Shown: positions 9,301-18,941 of the stretch, one piece after another | Numbering within the stretch: position 1 is the first letter of the stretch | Layout of the letters: every line of letters starts with the position of its first letter | Source of the DNA: Cudoniella acicularis | Lineage: Eukaryota > Ascomycota > Leotiomycetes > Helotiales > Helotiaceae | Assembly (NCBI GenBank): GCA_013054445.1 | Contig: JAAMPI010001141.1 | Coordinates: forward strand, 1-18,941 | Direction of reading: 5' to 3' | Length of the DNA: 18,941 nt | Made by a program: the position numbers and the translations under genes | Notes under the pieces: generated by a model | Databases searched by the model: none | Told to the model about the DNA's origin: nothing | The model's input: the letters and a program-made list of their open reading frames with translations, nothing else

Positions 9301-10070
9301 TTGGAAGGGATATTGAGCTTATATAGCCGTATTATCTGCTTAGTAAACGACAGTATTTGGTAAAAGCGTTTGACAGAGTTGTAGGCAGAGGTGTAGTCGT
9401 CACGATGGCGAGGCTGAAGGTTGAACGATTAGTTTTGCTGATCTCGATTCTGGAGTCTTCTAGAAGCGCAGCCTTGGCTAATCGACTAGCGTGCGACTAG
9501 TGTGAGGCTATTTTTAGACGCTAAACCCACGTCCTCAACGACATCCTCGATTCATTTTCATTTTAGGTCTTTGCATCGTCTGGTAGCTGACCCTTCAAGT
9601 CCCTCTTCTCATGATGAATTTCCTACAGCAAGTCGCTGCCCTCAATGTTGGCGGAGTCACAACAGCACGGAAAACCCATCTTGAGCCATCAACCCCCACC
9701 CACCCTGCAAGTCTGCCAAATCATATTATCCAAGCGGGTTAATCTCCATTATGAAATCATTCCTCTTCTATTGGTCGTGTGTATGGTCAGATTGGTCAAT
9801 TATCATCGTTTACAGCCTCGAATTGTAGACATTTGTGTTACCATGCAATGCACAGCCGAAGCATTTGATGATTGAGTGAACCGCGCCACCCCATCAATGT
9901 CCAGTGAAGTTCAAGGCAGCTCACTTGAACCCATCGTCTTCAAACAACCTTTTTGGATCATCAGTTTATAGTATATGCTCTTCTAATTGATTGGGCTGTT
10001 CTCGTTGAACTCAAGGCGGGGTACATGCCGCAGAAAAAGGCTGAAGCTCAGTCTTTATTCGCTTACAACA
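9301..10070. other. Divergent intergenic region with one tiny ORF
   Basis: This 770-bp gap holds the promoter of the CUZ1-like gene (to the left, minus strand) and of the broken NLR-like gene (to the right, plus strand). The only item of note is a 43-codon frame at 9611-9742 (+), beginning Met-Met with a hydrophobic then basic N-terminus. It has no recognisable domain and may be a leader ORF or chance. No RNA gene or repeat was seen. Confidence 0.45.
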
Positions 10071-11595
10071 ATGTCTGGCATTGAGGTCATCGGCACATCA
10101 CCACAGTAGCCACACTTATCAAGGCAGTGTATTCCATTTTGAAGGATCTCTACGAAGTTGGGGATGCCCTATCTAACGCACCTTCCAATATTAAGGACCT
10201 GGCACGAGATCTAGAGACCTTTGCGGAAGAGCTCCATTTACTTTACATTCTCCTAGACAAAAAGAAGGCATACGCCGATCAGGTCCACCGACTCACTGCC
10301 AAAATTATTGGAGATTGCGCGACAATATGTCTGAAAATCGATCGTATCCTCAAAAAGCTGCGGAGTGGCAGCTTTTGGGCGAGAGTGAAATGGATATAGA
10401 AAGAAAAGGAAATCATGAAGCTGCTGGCTAGGTTGAGGGATGTGAAATTGAGTCTAATGAGTACACTCAGTTTTATGAACGTCTTAAAGGCCGACCATAT
10501 GATGGATGCACTTGGACTACCCGGTCGCAGCTTACTTCAAGGGTCTTCTGATCAAGCATTGTCGAATGAAACAATGAAACAAGTCAACGAAACGGAACAT
10601 ACGTTGGCCGCCATCTCAACGATCCGAGATTGCAATGTTACAAGCCGTGGCCCCGATGATGGACTGGCCGTTGTCCTTGGAGGATATGACGAAGTTCACG
10701 ACATCGCGGAAAGTCCCCAAACGAGTTTCAATCTCTCGACGCAGGTTTCACAATCCAGCCACAGCACACAAATTTCAGTCTCCTCGCTGCCATTAGAATG
10801 ACGCTCTAGAGGTACTTGCCTTTCACAAGATTCTTCACCAGAAAATTCCAAGATGGGGCAGAATCTCCAGAGTCCGTTCAATCCTTTGGTTCTTTTTACA
10901 GTGCTTTCTCCAACTTGGATGGCGACCAATATGATGAAAGAGACAGCCATACAGGAGAATCTGCAATTGTGCCAGCAACAACACGCACAGGACAGATGTT
11001 GGACTCCAGCCAGAATTACAGGCGTCGTGGAAATCAGATATAGTCGCATCAGCCGTCAAGCATTTCAATATGAGCAAAATAGATGCTGAGTATTGGGCTT
11101 CATCATTACCTCTGCCCTGCCAGAAAAAGCTTTTTATTCCTAACTCTTTGAATGGTCAATTTATGCCTGGTGAGGAGACGTCTCTTCACTCGAATATATC
11201 GCCAAAAACGCAAGGGGAGTTTCGATCTGTTTAGAAACGTAGTAACTATTACAGTTATAAACTGCCTGCGCCCATCTATCTGGCTTCGCTCAGCTACGAG
11301 ACTCGGCAGTACCCAACCTATCCACAATCATCCATGATGCAGGATCCACAAGAACAAGACAACTTACAGCAGGCAATGTCCAGCGCGTCGTGGAGACTTC
11401 CGAGAGGAAAAAGACTAGACTGCGGGAATTAATCAGCCAGGCCAACCGAGTCCACAAATTCTGCAATCAAATGATGGTTTTTACGAACCTCTTGTTGAAA
11501 TGCCTGCTAGCATGCGTGTCAATAAGCCCGATTACGAAGCATTCATACAAACACATCAATCTCCTTCTCATCAGCAAATGAAGCACCTTTGGTAG
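10071..11595 (+). pseudogene. Broken gene with an NLR/STAND-type fungal N-terminal domain
   Basis: The reading begins at ATG 10071 (MSGIEVIG), where a one-base loss near 10095-10097 shifts the frame. It then runs 10097-10801 with an in-frame TAG at 10397-10399, between WI and KEKEI. The helical start (about the first 150 residues, with the pattern SNIKDLARDLETFAEELHLL and KLLARLRDVKLSLM) resembles the helical N-terminal domains of fungal STAND/NACHT proteins (PigL_N or SesA-like). After TGA at 10799 the same frame seems to continue to about 10870, then the frame changes to the one read at about 10870-11005. Next comes a third frame from about 11015 with TAG at 11232, then a further one-base shift near 11421, ending at TAG 11593. 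The tail is rich in Gln, Pro, Ser and Tyr (for example YPTYPQSSMMQDPQEQ). No NACHT or repeat domain is seen. An unusual intron pattern cannot explain all the breaks. Confidence 0.7.
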
Positions 11596-11895
11596 CGAGC
11601 TTTCACGAAGCTTCGCTTGGAGAACAAAAAAGCAGCTCTACAAATTCTCCAAATATGGCTCGTATTTACAATTGATGACGTTAGTGTCGAGATAAGAAGC
11701 TTGCATTGCAATACTGTCCTGGCACTACGCACTCTGAAAACTATCTACAACGATGGAATCCGAACTCTTAACCACTCAACTCAATATCATGGATCCCGAT
11801 TACAGCACCAAACTATATAAACTACACAATCGAAAAGTTTCATAACTTGAAGTTTTGAACTAAGGAACGACAAAGATACAAGCGAGTCCCATGCA
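11596..11895. other. Intergenic region between convergent genes
   Basis: These 300 bases lie between the 3' end of the NLR-like pseudogene (plus strand) and the stop of the Hsp70-like gene (minus strand). The frame at 11617-11820 (67 codons, +) has no recognisable features and may be remnant coding sequence of the pseudogene. No other feature is seen. Confidence 0.4.
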
Positions 11896-14567
11896 TCACT
11901 TAGTACCTGGGACGAAAGCTGCTGCAATAGAGATTTGTCCTCTTCCCTGCACTTCACCGCCGGCTGGATATCGCGCCTCCCACCTCATATTACGGTCGTT
12001 CACGATCATAACTAGTTCATACTCAACCTTGTAGTGTCTTCTAGCTCTCACGCCTTCTTCTGGCTCAACTGGTTGGATAAGATTGCGCTCCTTAAGGAAA
12101 GTCATATCAGTCTCAATTACTCCGACAACTGTAGCTCCTACATAACCAGTTTGTTAGTTCAAGACCTAACTGTCGAGATTGCCCTATTTTCTCTTACGCA
12201 CCTCTGTTTTTCTCGTGACTCTTTCGATAGTGGGATTCCATTTTGTCATCAGAAACAAACAGGAACTCCTTGCATTCGAAGCGCGTGTCTTCATCAGCGT
12301 CAAAGATATAAAAGACTTGTATGGGATATTCTTTTTCGGTGGGGATCTCGTCGCCCTACGAATTTGGTAAGTAACAACAATCCCAAGGACACAGCTGAAC
12401 GCAGACCAAAATACTAACCTTATTAATGAGCCAGAAAATAGTGTACTTCACATACTTTCTGCCGTCCAAGGGTTCGCTAAACGGGCGAATTCCATCGTGA
12501 GCAGGATACACTTCTGGTTCATGTTCCTCAGTACATAAGAACCCGTAGCTGGAGCGGCTAATACGCTCCGGGCCGTCTTTCTTGTTCAGAGCTCGAAGCA
12601 CTGCTCCCGAAGAGACAGCAGTTTCGCTGCTATAGTTAGTCCTCAATAGCAGGTAGATCGCTCCTTAGCACTTACGCAGCTCCCGGGACGATTAATTTGA
12701 TCTCATCTCCTTTATAATTTCGCATCAGCGCGAGCTCTCTTGCCAGATAGGATCTGAGCGAAGGGGACTCGGCAAAGCCTCCAATGAGAATTAATTTCTG
12801 GTTCACGTTAGAATATTCGGGTTGCTTCTTTCTCGTCGTGGAGTAATTTTCCGACAAACCTTCACGTTTATCCCCTTCTCTTTCGCACCTTCCAGCTGGA
12901 CTCTCATAAGAACTGCAACCCTCTCCAAGAATGGAAGAAAGATTTCCTTCAGGTCAGCACTATGTTAAACTGTTAGTAAATCATTACGATCTCTATCTAT
13001 ATCATTACTAACCGTTCAATCCTAAGTCGATTATTAAAGAATCGCTTCTCAGGACGTGAATTAGCTCGCAGACCTTGTATGTAGACGATCTCAGTCGAAA
13101 TATTGGATGCGACCACATCAACAGATCTTTTCATTTGGTTTTCGAAATCGATCACGTGGGAGTCTATAATGCTTTCAATGGTCAGGCCGTTGACTTCAAG
13201 GTAGTCTTCACTCTGAAGCCTAGCATGTAAATGCCGCCGATACGCTTCATTGAGATAGCTAGAACCGCAAAGATCACCTAGCCCATTCAGTACATTGTGG
13301 AGACATCTCGGAGAAGTTGAAAACTTACCTCCCGCTTCAACACCCTCCGCTTTCAGTCTGAGGGGGTACGTTTTATCGACGGTATAGGTTATAGCATCAA
13401 CAGTACCTCCACCAGCATCAATAAGTACAAATGTCTCCTTAGGCTGCAAAGGTCAGTAATATTAAAGCTTATTGCAGGGAGCGACTCTTGACTTACCAAA
13501 ACTGCAGTGGTGCTTGCAAGCACATATGCTGCTGCTGCTTCGGGCTCCGAAACAATGAAGAGATTATCCACGCTGTCATTCTGTACACTACCGAACCCGG
13601 ATTCACGGATAGCTCTTTCCATGTTTTTTTGCATTATTCGACTGGCCTTTGGTGTCCATATAGGCGGTACACAGAGCACAAACTCAACCGGGCAGGCATC
13701 CGAGAAGTCATGGCTGTTAATTAGCTCATCTTTGGCATGGGAAAAAAGATACTTCAGGTAGTCCGCAATGACGTCTTCTTTATCTTTGATTATCTTCTTG
13801 CGCTTCAGTTGCCGAAAGTTCGGTTCAAGGTCTAGTCTGACATCCCGAGTAAGATCGCTCTCGTCCAAAAGCAGCTTGAACCTCGACATCCGTCTATTCT
13901 GATTGCGATTTGTATCTGGAAATTGCAGCTGTTTTTGAACTTCATAACCCCAGAAAGTGCCTTTGTTCTCTTCATCGTCGGCGTCTTCATCTGTCTCCAT
14001 ATCCACATCCTCATCCGGATTCTGGTCTCTGTTGTGGGCTTGATCGTCGTCTAAATCATCTATGACAGTGATGTCGCCTGGTCGATTTCTCGCTCCCAAA
14101 AGCGTCTGGTCCAGATATGCCTTCTTTGGATACCAAATCTCCGTTGGCACCTCTTTTCTCCTTGCTTGATATCCGAACCGCGGCTCGGCAGGATAGTTGA
14201 TAATGCTCTGGATTTCATCCACGTACAAATGAGAATTGAGCTCGTCGTTTGGCCCAGTGTCTCTCGGGAGAGCTAGAAACGACACGGAGGAAAAGGTCGT
14301 TCCAAAATCGATGGCAACGATATAGCGTTTGCCGCTGGCTAGTCCCGCAGCACCCAACATCTCAACATCCGCCGATGATCCGCGGATGGTGGATTCTCCT
14401 CGTAGGGTTTCGGACGCTGCTGAAGCAACCGTCGTTTCTCTCTCGCCGTAAAAAGGCGAGTTGCCGTTCATTTCGCGGTCGTTTGCGTATTCCTCCTCTC
14501 GATCCAGACCCAATTCAGCGCGCCATTCACGACGGAATGACCCCAGATTAGGATTATCAATCTCCAT
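11896..14567 (-). CDS. Hsp70-like ATPase (actin-like ATPase fold), 759 residues, eight exons
   Basis: Exons, read downward: 14567-13497, 13443-13329, 13277-13013, 12959-12860, 12797-12676, 12629-12419, 12355-12202 and 12137-11896. They total 2280 nt, 759 residues plus stop, and all seven introns (46-64 nt, GT-AG) keep phase. Nucleotide-binding signatures occur in order: phosphate-1 IVAIDFGTTFSS (83-94), SEPEAAAAY (340-348), phosphate-2 IDAGGGTVD (365-373), GGDLCGSSYLN (about 395-405), and adenosine motif ILIGGFAESPSLRSYL (520-535). These define the Hsp70/HSPA12-type ATPase fold. Unusual are an 80-residue Ser/Glu-rich N-terminal extension and a strongly acidic insert (about 168-200, mostly Asp and Glu). 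The end is a short C-terminal domain instead of the canonical substrate-binding domain and lid. The frame is intact. Members of this expanded fungal group have poorly known functions. A role as a general chaperone is not implied. Confidence 0.93.
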
Positions 14568-15601
14568 GTTGATGAGATGAGCGGGCTGTCTGCGGACTAA
14601 GGTTATTTGGGAGGCTAGTATTTTATATCAAGCTTGAGTAGTGAGCCGGATAAGACCGAGCGATAGCGATGACGATGATCGAGGCAGATTTGTCCCGCCC
14701 CCGGCCCGGCTCCCCTTCCCGGGCTCCGCTCTCGGTTGGCGCTGCGCCCTCGAGGACGCCACTGCGCCAGCCACTTGTATCAACCCGCCAACTTGGAGCA
14801 TGGGCAGTGATACGAACCCTACGGTTCTTTGGGCATTTACCTGTTACTATCACTTGTGCTAGGGGTTACAGTCCAATCTCTAACAAGACACAACAAAATG
14901 CGCCATAAAACATGAGGTTTTAGGTGTTCCGTCTAGCTAAGGTTACTTCGTAAAGCCTGTAATCAGTAGTGATGTTCGTTGAATCTCCAGCAGGGTTCAG
15001 TTGGCTTTAGATGATTGTATAACCTTCCATTCCGCTTTAAGGTTAAGCCATTTCTAGGACTCGGGTTTGGGTAAGTACGTAAATGGTAAATAAACATCTA
15101 CCTGCTACGTTAAACGCATAGTCATACCTGTTATCACGAGCATAAAATTTTATATTGATTTTATACAATTATATACACATAATTACATATTTATTTATCA
15201 TTTATCTTTACAAAATATCATTATATAAGTGTTAAGTTTTATAAACTTAGAATATATTACGAATATAGGTAAAAACCTTGTTGTTAACGGTCTTCACCGA
15301 GCGCCAGCCATTTCAAGTCGACATTGCAGCCTGCCCACTTTGCTCCGCCCTGCGCGGCCTTGCCTTTCGCCACCAACTTCCAAGCCACAGTCACCCCGGC
15401 GCCAAAACCAAAACAGGGTGTTGCACATCTGCACATCTAACGATTCGTTGCCACCCAGAACAGCTCAATTCGATGCTCTCTCTTAATTTAAATCTTCGAG
15501 CCAAGATGTACCAACCATGACTTGCCATGGTGATCTCGTTCTACGCATCGCATACGTCTCTTCGGTATTATAATTGCGCAAGTTAAGACCGCTTCCGCAC
15601 G
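14568..15601. promoter_or_regulatory. Divergent intergenic region between the Hsp70-like and coiled-coil genes
   Basis: This 1.03-kb gap lies between two gene starts pointing away from each other, so it should hold both promoters. Left part (about 14690-14790): a G+C-rich block. Middle (about 15130-15250): A+T-rich, TpA-rich DNA resembling the repeat relic at the window start. Right part: ordinary sequence leading to the ATG at 15602. Several short frames cross it (for example 15229-15486 +), but none has a domain or splices into a gene. No TATA box is clearly placed for either start. Confidence 0.45.
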
Positions 15602-17874
15602 ATGGGCAAGAGAAAACAACCTAGGCCACAGAGACCAAAACCTCTTTCGCGTTGGCCTTTAGAAGATGAATTGGCATTACTTGGATTGCTTGATTTTTGT
15701 ATCAAGCATAAACAGGTCTTTCCATTCAACGAAGAAAATGTTGTCGGCCACTTGTCCTCTGCTGGTAGCTCTCATGATGGCTACACCTGGGGTCAGATCA
15801 GTCGCAAACTTGGCCGTCTATGGCATACAACTGGCAGAGACGATTCCGTTAAAAAGGCGGACATATACGAGGAGGGTTCGGCATGCGTTGGCTTTACAGA
15901 GGACGAGCGGGGCACCATCAAGTCGAATGTGGAGCGGTTGGAGAAGTTACTGAAACCGGTATGTTTGGGACCCTTTATATAATTATCCCAAGCAAGCATC
16001 ATGCTAAGTTTTCACCAGAACAGTCTCAGGAAAAGAGTTTTGAAGATTCCTGTCACCAGAAAAGCTATTTCTGCCAGCCCCTTTACGATTAAAGGGGACC
16101 AAAGCCGCACCCCCGAATGCGATACGCACGATAGAGAACGTCTCACGCCAAGAGCACAAAGGCATCAAACACGCGAGTTGGCGAAGCAGTCGACGTGGGA
16201 ATGGGAATCTCCCGAACTTAGTCTATGTGAAGATGAGTCACCCAGGAAGCGAAGCCGGCCAACCAAAAATAGCGTAAGTGCCGGTCACCAATTGCAGGAT
16301 TGAGAAAAGTAAAATAAAAAAGAAAGAGAAATTTGCTGACTGCTTGCGATATGACGAATAGTCTCAAAATAGGTGTAACCAGCAAGGGAAGGAAGACTCT
16401 GAAGACCCTGAAAGAGGAACTGAGTGCTTATTAAAGGCACAACTGGCTCTCGAAGATAACGAACTCAAACCATTTAGCGAAAACGAGAAAGACAATAATT
16501 CATCAAACGTATTCACATCGGAGAATCACGACCCTCACGAATTCACACCTCTAAGACTGGGAAGTGAAATTCGACGATTGCAAGGAGACGAGGTTCCTTC
16601 ACCAATTACACTTGAGCGAATCCACAGGGCCATATTGCGGAAGAAGGAAGAAAAAATACTGGAGCTTCAAGAAACAATCAACGCCAACGAAGAGCAATTT
16701 CAGGAATTCCAGACTCAGCTAGACTCCTTTGGATCGGTTCAAGAAAGGCGACAGGAGGGTGGGGACTCCCTTGAACTTTTTGTTTCCAATTTAAACCAAG
16801 AAATCAGACATCTGAAAACGGCCAAGGATGACTGTCGTAAAATTGGGACATTCACCAAGCTCGCGGGGAGTTATGACATAGCTCGAGAAGAGATGCATAT
16901 AGAAACGCGAGTTCCAATTATCAGACGCCTCATGAAAAACATACTCGGCGGTTGCGATGACGATACCATGCTCAAATTCCCCGGGCCTAATATCTCCGCT
17001 GGTCTCCGCGCGCTCCTCTCTTTTAGGTTTAGGCTTGGGTTGGATGGCAAAACACCTCTAGGAAGAGAGCAATTTGAATCGTTGGTATCAAATCGCCCAC
17101 CATACTCCGTTATTGAAACTTTGATTGAGGCCGCCGTCTGCACCTGGGTCTTCGAATCCGGTTTTCCGAATTTTGAACGCGAGCCCGGGAGCTTGAGCTT
17201 GTTCACCAAGTATAGAGAGCTCATAGCAGCTCAAGGTAAGTCGATATTATGGCCACTTTTGCACTACTTATCTCTTCATTTCTAACTCCCTGTGTGTTTT
17301 AGATGGTGCAGTTGCACTTCGCAACCTAGAACTTGCGTCCTATCACGCCTTGGTGAATAGCCCACGATTCCACAATCTGACGGACAAAGAAGCCGAAGAC
17401 CTAGCAGCTTCTCTCTCCAAAACTCTAGCTCCACTTTTCTCTAGAAATGCGGAAGAGTCCGAGGAAAACGTATTTGAAACCTGGGGCGAAGAGGAGAGCG
17501 TCTGGAAAGCACGACGACAGCGACTCATTGCCATATTCAAGGACGCGCTCAAGATGAAGGCTGGCTCGCTGCTTACCCCTGAACGATACGAGCTGGTTTA
17601 CTACGCGCCTGGTACCGTATTTGACCTAGCAACTATGGATGTCGAGACGATCGATGGTGCCCCTGTCGATGCTCCAGTTGAGGAAGGCCACATTGTCGAG
17701 CACTGCCTGCATGTTGCAATTCAGGCGTTCACCAGGGAGACAGTAAAGGACGTAGATCCTGTTTCAAAGGCAACGATCCAGTCTAAGAACTTTACGCGTG
17801 GAGATGCCGCACAACCTTCAGGGGGCACAGCGCCTACGGTGCTTGCTAAAGCGGTCGTTGTGTTAAGAAAGTAA
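15602..17874 (+). CDS. Probably nuclear 685-residue coiled-coil protein, family unknown
   Basis: Exons 15602-15958, 16019-16273, 16362-17235 and 17303-17874 total 2058 nt, 685 residues plus stop, all in phase. Introns are 60 nt (GTATGT to CACCAG), 88 nt (GTAAGT to GAATAG, CTGAC branch site), and 67 nt (GTAAGT to TTTTAG). The N-terminus has a basic stretch (3-14) and then a region (about 18-115) with WPLEDELALL and YTWGQISRKLGRLW. The spaced tryptophans recall SANT/Myb-like or trihelix DNA-binding folds, but I cannot assign one. A second basic cluster, PRKRSRPTK, lies at 194-202. An acidic Ser-rich segment leads to a probable coiled coil (about 289-325, perhaps again 341-367). The last 300 residues form a predicted globular domain with ESGFPNF, ALRNLELASYHALV and YELVYYAPGTVFDLATM. 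Nuclear location and DNA binding are inference. Confidence 0.9.
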
Positions 17875-18404
17875 GCAGGCGAAGACGCGAATTGCAATGG
17901 CACTGTTAAAACAAGACAGGAAGCAGTGATGTAAGAGACAGCGCATCTACTGGGATGTTTAACAAATGGCCTCTTGAGGAACCTTGGGAACTCCCCATTT
18001 CCACAACGAGAATCAAAAATGAATCAAATCTGACCGTTACATACCGAGACGATGAATAGCAGCTTTAATTTGAAAGAGTGCTTTAATTTCGAGTAGGCTC
18101 AACGAATAATTCATTTTTACATGACCCCGCGGAATTGGACTTTATATCTCTTGACAAACCACTATAAACCAAAGACACTAAAAGATTTTTTAAGGAGGGC
18201 ATATCATCAGTACCTCAGCAGGACTTGATATGAAAATTCGCTTCCGTGAGATTTTAGAGAGGGGAAGGGAGGGGGTTAAAGTGAGGCCTAGTTTTGTTCG
18301 AGAGGATAAAGTTGGACCACTGCGGCAGAGTGAGGTCTATGGAGCTTCGGACAAATAATTACATGCAAAGATATTGTTGGTCACAATCGTGACGGTGAGA
18401 TAAT
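17875..18404. other. Downstream intergenic region
   Basis: Frames here are short and carry no motif. It should contain the 3' untranslated region of the 685-residue gene. A purine-rich run (about 18255-18280) and a few A+T-rich patches are the only local features. Confidence 0.4.
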
Positions 18405-18773
18405 ATGCCAGTGATCCGAGCACCTCTACCCCTTTCCCGCACCTCGCTTAACGTCAACGAGTTGAGCAACCCCTTTTCTCCTTCCCAACCACGCACGTCA
18501 AAACTTGAACTCAAGAAAGAGCAAATTTTTCATTTCAGGGTGCAAAGGCAGCAGAGCCATCTACCGGAGACTTTTCTCCGTTCCTGGCGCAGCATCTCGA
18601 CTCGACACGGGGCACTCTGCATGCTCCCTTCCGCCCCGCCTACCTCGCATTCACAAAGATATGGAATAGAAGAGCTGCATAATTTCATGATCGAAAACAA
18701 TGATAGCGCGAAGCATATTCCCGTCGAACGGGAGTTTTTAGAGCTGATTTCGACGTGTCATTCACAACAATGA
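18405..18773 (+). CDS. Doubtful 122-residue hypothetical ORF
   Basis: An ATG-to-stop frame of 122 residues without a recognisable domain, signal peptide or membrane segment. It is rich in Ser, Pro and Arg at the start, and the C-terminal third (RYGIEELHNFMIENND onward) has a more protein-like mix with alternating charged and hydrophobic residues. It could be a lineage-specific small gene, an exon of a gene continuing to the right, or chance. The sequence after the stop (18774-18941) holds a repeated GGGACAC motif near 18805-18818 and no further frame. Confidence 0.2.
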   Translation: MPVIRAPLPLSRTSLNVNELSNPFSPSQPRTSKLELKKEQIFHFRVQRQQSHLPETFLRSWRSISTRHGALCMLPSAPPTSHSQRYGIEELHNFMIENNDSAKHIPVEREFLELISTCHSQQ

Positions 18774-18941
18774 TTTGTGATGCGCGTTCCCGCTTGGATC
18801 GACGCGGGACACGGGACACGTGGAAAATTGGAAACTTGGAGATGTTGGAAATTATCAGGCGATGACGGGATCTTGCTTCGAGGGTTGATTCACCCTTCTC
18901 GATAACGGAAAAAATTGGTGTGAAGAATGGCTAACGGGTTG

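Noticed and set aside
12034..12417. 127-codon plus-strand frame
   Set aside because: It crosses exons and introns of the Hsp70-like gene on the other strand, whose eight-exon structure is fully phase-consistent.
15229..15486. 85-codon plus-strand frame as a first exon of the gene at 15602
   Set aside because: No in-phase donor links it to the 15602 exon, which has its own ATG. The frame starts inside A+T-rich DNA and has no motif.
1..18941. tRNA, rRNA or CRISPR
   Set aside because: No TTCGA-type arm set within a cloverleaf spacing, no rRNA-like conserved blocks and no regularly spaced repeats were seen on reading. A covariance-model scan was not possible.

Overview
The window looks like nuclear DNA of a filamentous ascomycete. 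Its genes carry short GT-AG introns (46 to 123 nt, mostly 50 to 65) with CTGAC or CTAAC-like branch sites. Gene starts have A-rich contexts, spacing is wide, and the first 0.8 kb is an A+T-rich, TpA-rich repeat relic. Leotiomycetes (Helotiales-like) is my best guess from the general flavour of the proteins, but the sequence alone does not prove it. No rRNA, tRNA, CRISPR or prokaryotic-type feature was found.

Layout, left to right. Positions 1-780: A+T-rich repeat relic with a 17-bp tandem duplication, a perfect 30-bp palindrome and a (TATTC)5 run. Positions 0.8-2.6 kb: no convincing gene. Positions 2607-3446 (+): a three-exon NAD(P)-binding Rossmann-fold (atypical SDR/NmrA-like) gene with one in-frame TAG, so probably a young pseudogene. 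Positions 5054-3821 (-): a three-exon gene for a secreted 335-residue, 10-cysteine protein of unknown family. Positions 5.06-6.81 kb: no gene seen. Positions 7872-6813 (-): a SUR7/PalI-like membrane protein whose 5' exon and first membrane segment I could not find. Positions 9300-8368 (-): a single-exon AN1 zinc-finger protein, the CUZ1/ZFAND1 orthologue. Positions 10071-11595 (+): a broken gene whose N-terminus resembles the N-terminal domains of fungal NLR/STAND proteins, with several frameshifts and stops. Positions 14567-11896 (-): an eight-exon Hsp70-like ATPase of 759 residues. Positions 15602-17874 (+): a four-exon, 685-residue, probably nuclear coiled-coil protein of unknown family, divergent from the Hsp70-like gene. 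The last 1 kb holds only a doubtful 122-residue ORF.

The reconstructed exon structures are the main result. For the Hsp70-like gene (8 exons), the 685-residue gene (4), the secreted protein (3) and the SDR relic (3), every splice phase agrees and the spliced length is a multiple of three. Most of these genes are broken up or hidden if only unspliced ORFs are read. Two of the genes are damaged, and several premature stops are TAG codons compatible with CAG to TAG (CpA to TpA), the direction of change made by repeat-induced point mutation (RIP). That origin is inference.

Functionally there is a loose proteostasis theme (a Cdc48/proteasome-associated AN1 protein and an Hsp70-like ATPase) beside a dead STAND-like gene. 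No operon or obvious cluster logic ties the genes together, and I did not find a clear new multi-gene system.
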